A stretch of 64,000 nucleotides of DNA, taken from NCBI GenBank assembly GCA_036971615.1, contig JAYKKR010000028.1:248001-312000 (forward strand), written 5' to 3'. This document shows positions 1 through 11,349 of this stretch, piece by piece; the first letter of the stretch is position 1, and every line of letters starts with the position of its first letter. A model generated the notes under the pieces. The model was given only the letters and a program-made list of their open reading frames with translations, did no database searches and was not told the DNA's origin. Position numbers and translations under genes: made by a program. Origin of the DNA: Amyloporia xantha (lineage: Eukaryota; Basidiomycota; Agaricomycetes; Polyporales; Adustoporiaceae).

Positions 1-2299
1 TCGGCTTCCTGCTCGACCTCTTGCATGTGATCGGGCTCTTCATTCGCGACCTGCGGAACTCGCGACCCATCTTCCGCCGGGGGTGTGGAGGTTGCGTGTC
101 GAGGCGTCGCGACAGTGAGCGGGGACGACACGTCGCGAGAAGGCTCGCGTCTTGGTTTCGACGCACACGCCTCTGGAGCTGACTCGCCCAATTTCTTGGC
201 TTCAGCAATGGCGGCGTTCTTGTATTCCTGCCAAAGCTCCTCTTTGTCGCGAACGAAAACGTAGCGGGGCGGATGGGCTGCGAGCTGAGCAGCCAGCTCT
301 GCTTGCTGCTGTTCTTCTCGCAGTTTCGCTTGACTGGGCCTCGCGACAGCGATGGGTGGGATTTCCTCCCCGTTAACATCGACGGGAGGTGACGTGCGCT
401 CCAAGCGCGGATTACGCTTCGCCCTCTTCTTTTTGGGCGGGCCACTCGCCTCTGTTGCGCGACCCGCTGCCGCTGCCTTGTCATTCTTGTAGTCCTCGAA
501 TGATTGGCCTCCAGGGAGGACGAGCGCGCCCTCATCGTTCTGATGCAAGAACCCCAGCTCGCGGACGAACACGCACTTGGTCGGGCGCGACCTTGTTCCT
601 CATGCATTCGTCCACGTAATCGTGGAACTTTGTCGCGGCCTCTGTGACGTACTTGTGTCCGGTTATCGTCTTGCCGGCGGGTGTACGAGGCGTCAGCGAG
701 CACTTGAGTTTGAGTTGAGCGCAGCGCATGCACCGCCCGAAGTACGCAGGCGAGACTTCGCATATCGTCTTGTTAGTGATACACTGACCGCAGGGCACCA
801 CCTGTGGAATACAAATGTGAGTGTAGAACTGATCCAAGGAGGCTCGCACTTACTGAGGCTTTGGCGCACGCGGTCGCGGCTGCGATTTTCGCGGCTTCGA
901 GTTCCGCCTTTGTGCTGACCTCCTTCTGTTTCTCCTTGTCAGTTCCCGCTCGCTCGTGTCGTCCTGCGCGTGCTAGTCTTGCCTAGGCCCTTCTTCTCAC
1001 CCCGTCGCGACTGGGCTCCCTCATCCTCGTTCTCACCATCTTCACCCTCGTCGTCCTCATCCTCGTCGTCCTCATCCTCGTTCTCGTCATCCACACCCTC
1101 CTCATTGTTCGCTTCCGGCTCCTCCATGTCATCTCGCATCCGCTTCTTCCCTCCCGTGGCTGCCTTTGTCCCTCCCGATGCCCCCGTCCTGCTTGGTGCC
1201 ATGACGTAGACCTTGCGCGTTGGGGCCTTAACTCTCCATTCGTCGCCTGAGTTGTTCACCGCCTTCGCTGTCGAAGATGGCTTCGCTGGGGGCTGCACTT
1301 TGGAGCGCAAAGCGCGCTTTGGCGGACCTATACGCGGCGGCGTCAATGGGCTTGCCGCGGAGGGTGGCGCTGCGACAGTGGGTTGACGCAAACGGGATTG
1401 GCTGGAGGCGTCAGCTTGACGAGAGGGCTTGACGGATTTGGCGGGAGCGGCTTCCCTGTCGCGCTCCACAGACGACTTGCGCTTCGTCCCTGCGCGTTTG
1501 GATGTAGACGGTTCAGGCGTCGGGACCCGTCGCGTCGTTTTACCTGCAGCGGCAGCAGGAGCCACTTGTGCTGGAAATACAAAGGTCAGTCAGTGTGCTC
1601 GACAAGTCGGAACGCAGTACTCACCTGTCGCGGCCCACCACTGCTTCTCACCCAGTCCATCCTGTGCAGGTGGTGCGGGCACCACATGGACCTTGCGTCT
1701 GTACGCGTCGATTTGAGGATCGTCCGCCTTGATGCGGCGCAGATCGGGGTGGTTCGGCGACTCTGCGTACTCCGCGCGGCGCTGAACAGCAAGGCGGGTA
1801 CGCAAAGTGATGCCCGCACCATCTGGGGCGCGTCGCGAAATACATGCCAGCCCTTTTTCTAGTAACAGAGGATGGGTCAACCATTAAGCAAGGAGATACA
1901 CAGGCTCACTCACAAACTCTGCATAGAACGCCTTCTCAAACACGACATACCCCTCTGTGCCAGGGACGGCGCGCAAGAAAGCGCGGCGGCCATGCGCGCG
2001 ATCGCGATGTAGATTTGGTTCTGGGTGGAGGCGGCGTCAGACATGATCTGTGGAAGGAGCAAGTTTGTACTAAGAGCAAGAGGAAAGAAAGGGTGGTGGA
2101 GGAGGAGGAAGAAAGGACTTGGATGCGCGCGACCTTCAAGTGCTGGACGGGTTGCTAGTTATGTCAGCAACGGGTCATCTTCTTGTCACGTGCACGTGGT
2201 GAAGTCGAATCGAGCGCGACCTCCTTGACTTACCTGCGTTGTTGTGGACATTCTCGAGTACACATCCCTCCGTCCACGAACATCAATAGCGCGAGCCAT
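1..2299 (-). pseudogene. Lineage-specific hypothetical protein, 3' end beyond the window, apparently frameshifted
   Basis: Coding pieces on the minus strand follow each other but change frame. Exon 1 starts at 2251 (or in-frame ATG 2299) and ends at a good GTAAGT donor at 2233. Further pieces include FLRAVPGTEGYVVFEKAFY (about 2050-1935), DGAGITLRTRLAVQRR and onward (about 1840-1627), a basic plus very acidic segment (1565-939), a cysteine-rich segment (about 800-590, CxxC then CxxC spaced like a small zinc-binding module) and an open frame running off position 1. Two frame changes (near 2010 and 1830) need single-base shifts. Two others (near 985 and 570) could be explained by 37-nt introns with GT...AG ends. 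No known function recognised; the basic/acidic make-up suggests a nuclear protein. Either a decaying gene or sequencing indels. It is divergent to the 2298 gene. Confidence 0.5.
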
Positions 2300-3549
2300 G
2301 GATTCAGACGCGGAAAATTGTAAGTCGTCCATTCAGCGCCGATAACATCACTACTAACCTACCGCACCAAGTTCAAGTTGATCGCGAGCGGTCACCGGTC
2401 CTCCTCGATGCGCTGATGTCGGAACCCGATGACTTCGAACATCACGACGGTGAGTGCAGTGATCACGAGTTTCATCTATGAAGCTCATGAAGTCGCGAAC
2501 AAATTGACTTGCCGCTCGAAGGCCACGACGTGGAGCGGGCGCGGACTCCAGTTGACCTCGATTTATTTGAGTTGGAAACAGGTATGTTCCTATCTTCTTG
2601 AAACACTTCCACATGAGCAATATATTAAAATCTGCATTAAGAGCCTCTCCTCGAAGGCCACGAATTGGAGCGGGCGCGGACGCCAATTGACCTCGATTTA
2701 TTTGAGTTGGAAACTGGTATGTTCCCATCTTCTTGTAACACTTCAACATCAGCAAGATTTGAAAATCTGCATTAAGAGTCTCGCCGTGGACGGAGCCCAA
2801 TAGATCTCGGCCTCATCAACTCAGACGAAGACATCACCGTGTCTCGCGACCGATCTCCAATTGACCTCACAGCATTGGGAGAGGACAGCGACAATGACCA
2901 CGGTCAAGGTGAGTGTACTCCAATCAACGTGATCTGTGCCGGACTAACCATGCGAAACATAACCGCGTGTTTCTATCGACATCAAATTTCTGATCCGGGT
3001 CGAGCCAGGAGATCAAATTCAGTTCTCCACTAGCAGCAAGGATAAAGGCAGGGACAGGGGAAATGACAATAACTCTAGCGAACGCAGCATTATTGACATC
3101 TCCTCTGAGGACGACTTCCCAATAGACCCCGCGATCAAGTACATGACTGCAGGGCCTGCGCGCAACTTAGACGCGGTCGCGACTGCAGGTGTGATGGCGC
3201 CTCTTCCGCCTCCTTCTCATCATTCGCGACTTGCCTACATTAAGGAAAAAGTTACCCTTGGTACGTAAGAATCATCATATTCTGGACTGGTTCTGATTCC
3301 TTCATAGGGTTTCCTTCTGTGAGGGAGGCCACATTTCTCCGCGACGAGCGCCGCCACGCGCGCGAGCAGCTTATCGCGGTGAACCGCGACATCGAAGCGC
3401 TGACCGATATGCTTGTCTTGCAGCAGGCAATCCAGGGGGAAGTTCGCAAGAGAACCATAGGAGGGAGGATGAGAGAGATGGAGCGAATGTTGTGGGAGAA
3501 GGAGATTGGCTCTGGCGATGAAGACAAGGAGCACGGCCCTTCACAGTAG
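2298..3549 (+). CDS. Lineage-specific protein with duplicated exon and SUMO-interaction-like motifs
   Basis: Seven exons, 281 aa: 2298-2319, 2372-2449, 2522-2581, 2657-2716, 2777-2908, 3009-3260, 3308-3549. All introns are GT-AG and every internal junction is phase 1. Exons 3 and 4 are 60-nt near-copies, each encoding 20 residues around ERARTP[VI]DLDLFELET, duplicated together with the following intron (period 135 nt). Exon 5 holds two more related motifs (GRSPIDL, DRSPIDLTALGED) and exon 6 holds SIIDISSEDDFPID. The pattern hydrophobic-IDL/IDI followed by Ser/acidic residues is that of SUMO-interaction motifs. The last exon (VREATFLRDERRHAREQL onward) is charged and probably coiled-coil. No catalytic domain is seen and I do not recognise the family. 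The start codon overlaps that of an in-frame upstream ATG of the divergent gene. A nuclear or adaptor role is inference only. Confidence 0.75.
2522..2791 (+). repeat. Tandem exon-intron duplication (135-bp unit, two copies)
   Basis: 2522-2656 and 2657-2791 are near-identical over exon (60 nt) and most of the intron, including the donor GTATGTTCC and the stretch AAAATCTGCATTAAGAG. A third, strongly diverged copy of the exon core begins inside exon 5 (about 2791). Because the unit is in phase 1 at both ends, each duplication adds exactly 20 residues without shifting the frame. Confidence 0.85.
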
Positions 3550-3850
3550 CGTAATGACATGCATCGTTAAAAGTCATTAGTTCTCGCTGGTAATGCGAAT
3601 ACAATTTTCAAATTGGCACGGGCCTAGATCAGAGTAAATGACCATGAACACCACTGACAGCGGGCATACCATAAACCGCAAGTTTAGTGTGTGTCGCGTC
3701 CGCGACAAAGTGGAGAGAATTCGCTGAAAGTGATACCTGCTAGAGGTGAGTTGTACAAGTACACGCCCGGAGAGAGTAGAGAGCTTCAGAATTATTTGTC
3801 ACTACAGAGACCCCTTAATCAGTTAGGGAATGCGAACGTACATATCAACG

Positions 3851-4310
3851 GAGCCTACTGCAAAAAGGTTGCAGCGCCCGAGCCTTGAGTAGGAACTGCG
3901 ACGCGAGATCGTCCCTCTGAGGTAGTCGCGGCCGGTCCTACATGTCAGGACAAAAGCTTGGGAGCGGTCGCGGCTACAGAAAAGAAAACTCAGAAGAATA
4001 ATCTCGACCGAGCCTACTGCCAGAATGTCGAATAGGGCATCGGCCGAGCCTTGACTAGAAACCGCGACGCGAGATCGTCCCTCTGAGGTACTCGCGGCCG
4101 GTCCTAAATGTCAGGACACACGCTTGGGAGCGGTCGCGGCTACGGAGGAGGAAACTCAGAGGAACAATACCGACCGAGCCTACTGCCAGAATGTCAAATA
4201 GAGCATCGGCCGAGCCTTGAGTAGGAATCGCGACGCGAGATCGTCCCATTGAGTTCCTCGCGGCCGGTCCTGCACGCGAAGGAATCAGTTTAGGAGCGGC
4301 CGCGCCTACA
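3851..4310. repeat. Tandem repeat of about 160-166 bp, three copies, GC-rich, hairpin-forming
   Basis: The unit starting GAGCCTACTGC occurs at 3851, 4010 and 4176 (spacing 159 and 166). Each unit contains GCGACGCGAGATCGTCC, GCGGCCGGTCCT and GGTCGCGGCTAC-like blocks. In unit 1, GTAGTCGCGGCCG (from about 3923) can pair with CGGTCGCGGCTAC (about 3965), with two G.T wobbles, enclosing a smaller GTCCT...AGGAC stem. The last copy decays after about 4310. No reading frame spans the array. Confidence 0.8.
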
Positions 4311-7300
4311 CTATATACACTATAAAGACGGACATGGTCGCGATGTCGGCCGGGGCTAGATCCAGGTGATGGAATGACGCATCGGCCGGGCCATACTTCA
4401 GGTGATCACAACACACGGCGGCCGGGCCAGTCTCAGAGGCCACTGCTAGGGCGTCGGGCGACGTCCGGCGCCCCATGCCTTAGGGGACAATGTCAGGCAT
4501 ATATATCCTAGGAGTCAGGGGTACAGTGACTGAAAGGTGTGGATAATGATGAACCCCCTCCTGGTAGCAAGAAGTTGTGACTGCTGCGCCAAACACTATG
4601 GAAGAAGATGCACCTTTGTGTCAGAGAACCGTTCATAATGCGGATAGAGAGCTGCCTGTGAGGGATCCCATACACGCCGGCTTGAGGGACGTTCTACATG
4701 AGTATCGTGATTGCTGTACTGGTCGATGCCGATCTCAGTCTTGATGGGAAGCGGACTTTCTGGTAGTTGCCTAGTTCCCTATAGCATATACGTTAGATGA
4801 CTACAATTGAAACACAGACATATACTGTCCACAGCGGCTGAACAAGCTTCTCTTACATAGCGTTGCTTTGATGATCGGGAGACTTTGGGTAGTCTACGCC
4901 CCACTTTAGATATATAGTCAGTAGCCTAACGCAAGTAAACGTCTGAAGATTCCATAAAGTAGCAGATAAAGCCGCACCGGAATGGTAGTATTGGGGAATA
5001 CCGCACTAAAATGCATGCCGTACTCAATAAGATGAATTTAAGAGAGTAATATCCTGCGCACCCATCACTGTCACTTGAAAGTTCACTGGCCGAGCTTGCT
5101 CGGTTTGGAGTCTCCAAGTCCTCCCAATACCGCGCATAGGCCCTGTCTAACAGGATGCTGCCAACATTCTGCTGGGATAGAGCCTTCTTTGCGCCAATGA
5201 GCAAAGACATATTCAGAACATGTAGAAGCGTACCGTTTCACGATCCAAGATCGTACTAACGTCACTTCAGTTTATGACATCAGTTACAATAGCACGCACG
5301 CTAGACGCACACAGACGTACCTTGCGCTGTCCTCAATAGCATCACTCGGGGTGGTTAAGTAAGGAGTAATCTTTGCTCGCGTCTTCCTTGGAGGCGATCT
5401 ATGTGATCGCCAATGCTTCGCTCGACTCTGTTCTGTTAATGACAGAGTTAAGAAAGCTTGACAGGTAACTACATTTTCTTACCAATTCGCACTGTGGAAG
5501 CGTCGCGTTTACGTGAGCTGCGGGTCAACTGCACACCAGCGTATCGACCAGCAATCTGATCAGCATAAGGTTTGGGTGGAATATGGCGACGATATTGTCC
5601 ATGATCCTGTTTCATGAACACCAGTAAGCTTTAGGAAATGTATTAAGTTGGGGAGCAGGACCTGCGAACCGCGTTCATCTGACCACGGACCCCGAATGCT
5701 GCCGCGTAAAATTCTTCGCCGACTCTGGTCATCTTCTGGGCTTAGTACCCCCGGCTGCTAGTGTCGGTCAGCACGTCCGACGTCGAGAAATTATATGTAC
5801 AGACCTCCTGATAATCGAATTTGTGTATGTCTACGCTGGTTCAGTAATCGTCATGGCAAGCAGACTTTGACGTACCGAATCTTCCCCTCAGGCGAGAATG
5901 GGGCAAAGACAATTCGGGATTCATTGATACGCAGAGCTGAGCGCCTGGATAGTTTCGTGATCTGAAGGTACAAAAGAGAGTCTTTTAACCTCTGATCTCT
6001 AATTCCGCTGTGCTCAGCTGATGGCTGCATCTATACGTTACATGATACATCTGTCAGGGTCATTGCACGTCAAGCATACAATCCGTTATCTAGCTTAGAG
6101 GGAGATCATGACGTGATATAGGACCAGTGAATGCGCATGTCCCGATCCATGTGTCTCAGTTTAGGAATGGCCTATCCACGCGTTATTCCTCATTCAGACA
6201 ACAATGAGAGGATCTAAGGATCAAACTCTCCTTCCCAGTGGAACAATGCCGACTGAGTGAGAACTATCACAGTCCATCCCATTGTTCGCCGGATGCACTC
6301 AGAGGCAGGCCGCGCTAACCACGATACAACGCCTTCTGGCCCATGATAGTCCATCGCTAGCACATATATTCCAACATTGAGCCAAGAGATCAATCCACAG
6401 CCCTAAATATGGCCGCCCATAGCTGTTCTGGAACGGAAAACCGGGAGTTTGAGTCACAAGTCCACCCACGTCCAATCTTGGATAGTAGTAGTATAGGAAA
6501 TTTCTGCTGGCGGACATCTGCGCGACGCTCATTCTGCACGGAACAAGGTTCGGAGCAATCCCTTCTCCGTGATTTGATGTCCGTGACACCAAAGGGTTCC
6601 AGAGACACTGCGCAAGCATGACGGCCAGAACGGAGAGCACTCACGCCTGCGTCGACCATTTCCCACTGGCACTAGACCCTTGGCTGGGTGCAAGATGAGC
6701 GACAGATGATGAGAGGAGCTGAGTGTGGCGGAATTCAATCACATCAACGTTGGCAACTCGTGAAAGGCAGGTATAGAGGGGGAATTCAAACAAGCACTGT
6801 TTCAATGAGCTTCCTGAGAGCTGTGAAGCCCCGCAGTTCACCATCAAATTCACAGCACAAAATGAACTCGCCCGAGAGTCTTGAACGTTTCCCAAATGAC
6901 CTGTCATTTGGTTATCAATTGATGTACGGTGTATGGTGCTGACAAATCAGCTCCACCTTGTTGCACCCGCAACATTTACCCGCTCACGTGATGAGCAAGC
7001 GAGTGTATGATTCGCTGAGGCTCGTTGCGGGTCTTCATGTGATGGCGGTCGTCGCAATTGGCGTCTTTCTGTCTTTTCGTCGGCTCCCTGGCGCTAGACT
7101 GTCCTTGGCATGCATTTGGGACTACATTAGCAAGAGTCCTCTAAAATTACATGCTGTAGAGGAAGCAAATGACGAGGGGGAGATAATGGAAGATGGCACC
7201 AGCTGCCTGCATATTGTGTCGGTGCATACACGATGATCCCGGCGATTCATCGTTCTCTACTTGATCAATGTATGTTTCGAAATCGAGCGTAATATGTCAT

Positions 7301-7946
7301 GCATCCAATCTCAATAAGTACATGACACCTGCAACAATGGTGACTAGGGGTCATTTGGGCTCGGGCGGGCGGAGCAGCGCCGTCTCTAACCAAGTGAACT
7401 TCCAAGTCGCTCGCACTATGGCAGCCTTCAACACGGAGTATCGGTTATGCCGAATGGCACTGCTGTCAGTCCCGTGACTCGCGGATTCCCTGTTCCGAGT
7501 AAGGCTTAAGCAGAGTACGTACCTCCAACCAGCACTGTTATCTTAATCAGGCATAGCAGTTATCGATTTAATGAACATACTTACCCGTGTATAGACATGA
7601 TGTCTATTCGCGGCAAACAATGGTCCGCATGAGCTGCGCAGAGATATGTCGGTAAGTTCCCGAATCAGTCATTCGAGCGCTGAACATCGTTGATTCAAAG
7701 TTTCAAACATTGTGCGCCCCTTGGGCCCTCCCGCTGAATGCGTGCCTAAACTTTGCGTGTTGTTCTTTCGAACTTGGGGACTTATTCTACTTTGCGATAT
7801 TCTCGATCCCGCTATCTACAGGTGAGAATGTCATAGTTATCGGATGGCAAAACAGAGTTTTCATCGGGGTTGCAGAACGAAACTGGCCAAACATGACTCA
7901 ATCCGATCACAGGCTAGTCATCCCGATATTGTACCGTTTTCTTTAG
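4311..7946. other. Gene-poor stretch with no convincing gene
   Basis: Only short reading frames are present, on both strands. The best is a minus-strand frame at 4926-5210 whose start (MSLLIGAKKALSQQN) and acidic-serine tail look exon-like, but neither its neighbours nor splice context make a gene. No element ends or strong repeats were seen beyond the array just upstream. Confidence 0.5.
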
Positions 7947-8339
7947 TTGTACGTCCGAATCCTGTGCCACCTCGAAGAGGCCATTACTTATTAAAGTCCA
8001 TGGCTCACAACATGGACTGCAACCGAACTCGCCGTGTTGCACTAATGTACAGTGGTCATACTGCCCAGAATGATTTTTTCAGCGACACCGATGTACAGTT
8101 CTCTATCGTGAACCAGGAGACCGTCACCGTAGACACCATTTGGACCCCAGCTCGAGTCTTAATTCGGCGAGTGCGCGAGATGTATTGTATGTGTATTGGT
8201 ACCTCTGGCACGAACGTTGTCTCACCTCTCAATCTAGATGGTATAGTTGTGTACCCAGCGTACGGACAAGATGAGCGACTATTTGCCGGGGTCGTAGCTG
8301 ACAGTTGGTTCTTCTCCTGTGATGAAGTCCGTCTCATAT
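7947..8339 (+). CDS. Hypothetical protein, two exons of an unresolved gene
   Basis: Two exons join cleanly: 7947-8186 (after the acceptor TTTCTTTAG) and 8238-8339, with an intron starting GTATGTGTATTGG and ending AATCTAG. The joined frame reads ...RVREMYYGIVVYPAYGQDER... up to ...SWFFSCDEVRLI, where a further intron or the stop (TAA created by splicing at 8339) may follow. The 5' start is not clear; a longer frame opens at 7844. I recognise no domain. The amino-acid order looks like real protein and not random translation, and coding-like exons on the same strand continue to about 9.85 kb, so this may be the first part of a longer gene. Confidence 0.4.
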
Positions 8340-8513
8340 GTAACCTCCCACGGCCGTTGTCTGCGCTGTCTTTGCTAACAGAATTTCGTCTGGTAGAGCA
8401 CCCTCCTTGTAGGATGGTATAGCATTCATCATTTACGGTGTTACCAACTATCGTTCACCTCACGAACCAGCTATTGGCACTTCAAGTATTTATATAATAT
8501 TGCTGCACATCAC

Positions 8514-9847
8514 ATGCATCAGGACCAAGGCCTTGCGGAACTGGAACTGGTCCGCCTCAGCCAGTTCTTTTATGCATACTTTCCTCCGATGGAGCAGGTC
8601 AATGTCCTCAGACCTCCCGATGAGTTTGCGAGTCGAGGAGAGGCCGTGCCGTATCTTCCTCCGTTGGAGCCCGTTACCACTTCTGGACCCTCCCCAGAGT
8701 CCGAGAGCACAAGGCTAGCAGAGGAAGCGTCCGATAACAACAATGGTATCACAGGGAGGATACTGAGGTAAGCGGCTGCGACAACCCTGACCGTTCAGTC
8801 ACGCTGAAGTCCAGTATTGTTTCTACCCTTATGAGTAATCTTGCTGTCGAAGCCGGTATTTCCAGGCAAGCACTCCAGGATCAATCAATTCGTCGTCGGT
8901 TAAAAGCTGTGCTACGCCCCCTTTCCGCCTTACGCCGACGTCACATGGCGCAGACCTCTTCACTCTGATCTCGGAGCAGGTTTCCTCAGTCTTGCTGTTG
9001 AGTCAATCTTCTTGTCGCATAGCTGAACTACTTGTGTATAGTATTCTTAATACCCACCTGGTTGTGATGGGCTGCCGATGGTAACAAGCTCCACCCAGAC
9101 GGAGAGTGAAGCTATGTCATTGACAAATGCGGCAAATATTGTAAGAAGAACAACCATGAATCGAAGCCTCCACATGCCCTCATCGGGGACGTGGATGCAA
9201 ATGAAAATTTCTGATGCCCTTGAAACAACGTCCGATATATCGGCGAATTCTCCAAATTGTCGGACTCATCATCAATACGCTGGTAAGAAATTATCTTCCA
9301 GACCGAGGAAGTGCAATACCTCCTCGTGTGATTCACTGGAATGCTTATGATTATCTTGCGGCTGATGATGGCCAGATATTGGGTGCAATCTTTCCAGAAG
9401 TGACAATTCACAATCTTCTCCCATGTGCTCACTTCTCGTCTTGGTGATTTCGTTCTCTTCCGTTTTCCTGCAGGTTGTTGTTTCCGATATCATGGTTCAA
9501 GTGTGAGCGAATGCGCTCAAGTACTTCTCGAATACGTCTTTTCTTTAATTTTAGTACTACCGACTACTCGCTGCGAGGTTGCCAGCGAAAATGAATGGAT
9601 ATAAATTCACTCTTCACAAGGGGGTTTGACCAGTGCTGCTGCCCTTCAGCTACTTCGGGACATCGAGCGTCGCGAGCCAGAAGTGCAATGGGGTATAACT
9701 GGATACAACGAGGAGAACCCTCCTTCAGGGTTAAACCCCATTACAATGACTCAGAAGCCGGATCCGATACCGGCATGCCATCTCGGAGCACGCCCGAGTA
9801 GGGACGAGATGTTAATGACTACGGTACGCACAGCGATTGAGACTTGA
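8514..9847 (+). CDS. Possible exons of a lineage-specific gene
   Basis: Three plus-strand frames look like exons: 8514-8745 (LAELELVRLSQFFYAYFPPM and a Pro/Ser/Glu-rich tail ending in NNNG at a GT), about 9300-9447 (PRVIHWNAYDYLAADDGQIL onward), and 9626-9847 (TSAAALQLLRDIERREPEVQ onward). I could not join them with confidence, so treat the span as a region of probable coding pieces and not one gene model. They could also belong with the exons at 7947-8339. No function can be suggested. Confidence 0.3.
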
Positions 9848-10462
9848 CCACAAAAGCCTTGTATTCGTATGAGTTCCTCCGTCGATGTCAGATGTTCAAG
9901 CAGAAATGGATGTATAGATAGGTTATTATTATATAACCTCAGTGTTCTCGATCCTACGGATATCGGCACACCTGGCCCACAAACAGCAGCTCGAAGAATT
10001 TTGACTAGAAGGGGAGCTGTTCGTGCATTATTAGTGCTTAAACGAATGGAAGATGCCCAATTCTCATCTTGTGAGAAATAACTTTAGGTCTCGCTTGTTA
10101 CATTGACATGGACTCGGACAGTATGATGGTACAAGATTTACGTAAACCGAGTCACTTCCTCATATCCGGACATAGATTATAGACTTCCTAATGTTTCAGC
10201 TCTACGGCTACTAATACGTCTTCGCCATGTCAAAACTCGAGGGGTGCTCTGTCTCCGCAGTCGTTGTGACGATCATTCGGCCTGCACAGGTTACACCAGT
10301 ATCATCCCCGTGCGTTGCACAGTCACACGGCATTTCGGTAGATCCAGTGTGCTCGCGCAGGAGGACCATCGTATGATTACGGTCCGTACTATAATGTAGA
10401 GGCAATTCGATAAGTACCAGATTTACACATATAATGAGCCACTCACTATCTCCTCCGCCACT
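9848..10462. other. No feature seen
   Basis: Short overlapping frames only; no repeat or hairpin stood out. Confidence 0.5.
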
Positions 10463-11001
10463 TCACACAAGAATGTTTTCGTTGACAATCGACTGCGAGT
10501 CCCGGAAAGCGGAGTAGCTGCCTTCGAATATGGCAGGTGCTTTCTGTCCTCCCGTTTCATCCCTACCCACAGGTGGGAACACACGGCCTGCACCCTCAGA
10601 TTGGACGGACGCCTTCGCAGTGGCAAAGCACTCAGCGAGTGCCTTGTGTATCTCCATACAAGCCTGGTACTCCTGCACTACAGGTTCAATGTGCGATACA
10701 ATGAGGGTGGCATCTCAACTCGGAGTAGGGGAGGGCATGTGAATTCGGGGATGGGATGACTGAGTCGTAAGCTTGGGCTTCGGATCCGCCACCCTACGCC
10801 TCCCGCGGACCCATTCAAGGTTGACAGTATCGATATGCCATTCGTCCTTGGTCGAGTGCTCCAAGTCATCAATGGCCTTGCGTTTACCTAGGATACTGGA
10901 CCCGGCAACAGAGGGTCGATCTGACTGGCATGCACTCGTATCTTCCTCGTCCTCGTCTTCTTCATCCAATCTCAACAGCTTCATCTTTATCTCCATCAGC
11001 T
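10463..11001 (-). pseudogene. 3' part of an AT-hook gene, cut off by the foldback element
   Basis: Two minus-strand exons join in frame: from about 11001 to 10720 (starting LMEIKMKLLRLDEEDEDEED) and 10677-10463, with a 42-nt intron (GTTGAG...CTGTAG) that creates an ATG codon across the junction. The protein piece has an acidic coiled-coil start, a KRKA basic patch, a VNLEWVRGRRR segment and a helical C-terminus beginning MQEYQACMEIHKALAECFA. The element at 11002-14270 begins exactly at its 5' edge. The minus-strand exons at 14287-15283 on the other side of the element encode an AT-hook protein without a clear natural end, so I infer both are halves of one gene. It may still be expressed if the element is removed as intron. 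Confidence 0.6.
10995..11001. repeat. Target-site duplication, left copy
   Basis: ATCAGCT directly abuts the left end of the foldback element and is repeated without change at 14271-14277 directly after its right end. With these borders the first 27 bases of both terminal arms align without gaps. Confidence 0.75.
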
Positions 11002-11330
11002 CACCAACTTATGTATACCTGGTGCACCAACTGACGGATAGGCCTACGGACGCTTATGCACCAGGCAGCGCTTCTGCCTGGCTGCTGGTGCATCAGGTCC
11101 TGGGCTATCTCCGGACCCTCCGGGGCCTCCTCCCTTTCACCGTAGGGCCCCCTCGGCATCGCGGCCTATTACCATATCTGGCAGGCACGTAGTCCAAGGG
11201 CCCTGTATCATTTTGTTTATGTTGTATATATGCTTTTGGGTGCCACATGCTTATTTGGGCACCAGAAAATGTCCCAAAATGCTAATAAAATCAGATTTTT
11301 ATTTTGGATCCAGTAGCTACGGGTACAGCG
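11002..11330. repeat. Left terminal arm of the foldback element
   Basis: It matches the reverse complement of 13950-14270 throughout, including GTAGGGCCC, GGACCCTCCGGGGCCTCC, TATTACCATATC or TGTTACCATATC, and AGTAGCTACGGG at the inner side. A subterminal hairpin is present: ATGCACCAG near 11054 pairs with CTGGTGCAT near 11084, with CCAGGCAG/CTGCCTGG nested inside. Confidence 0.85.
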
Positions 11331-11349
11331 ATATGGGGGATCTATATAC

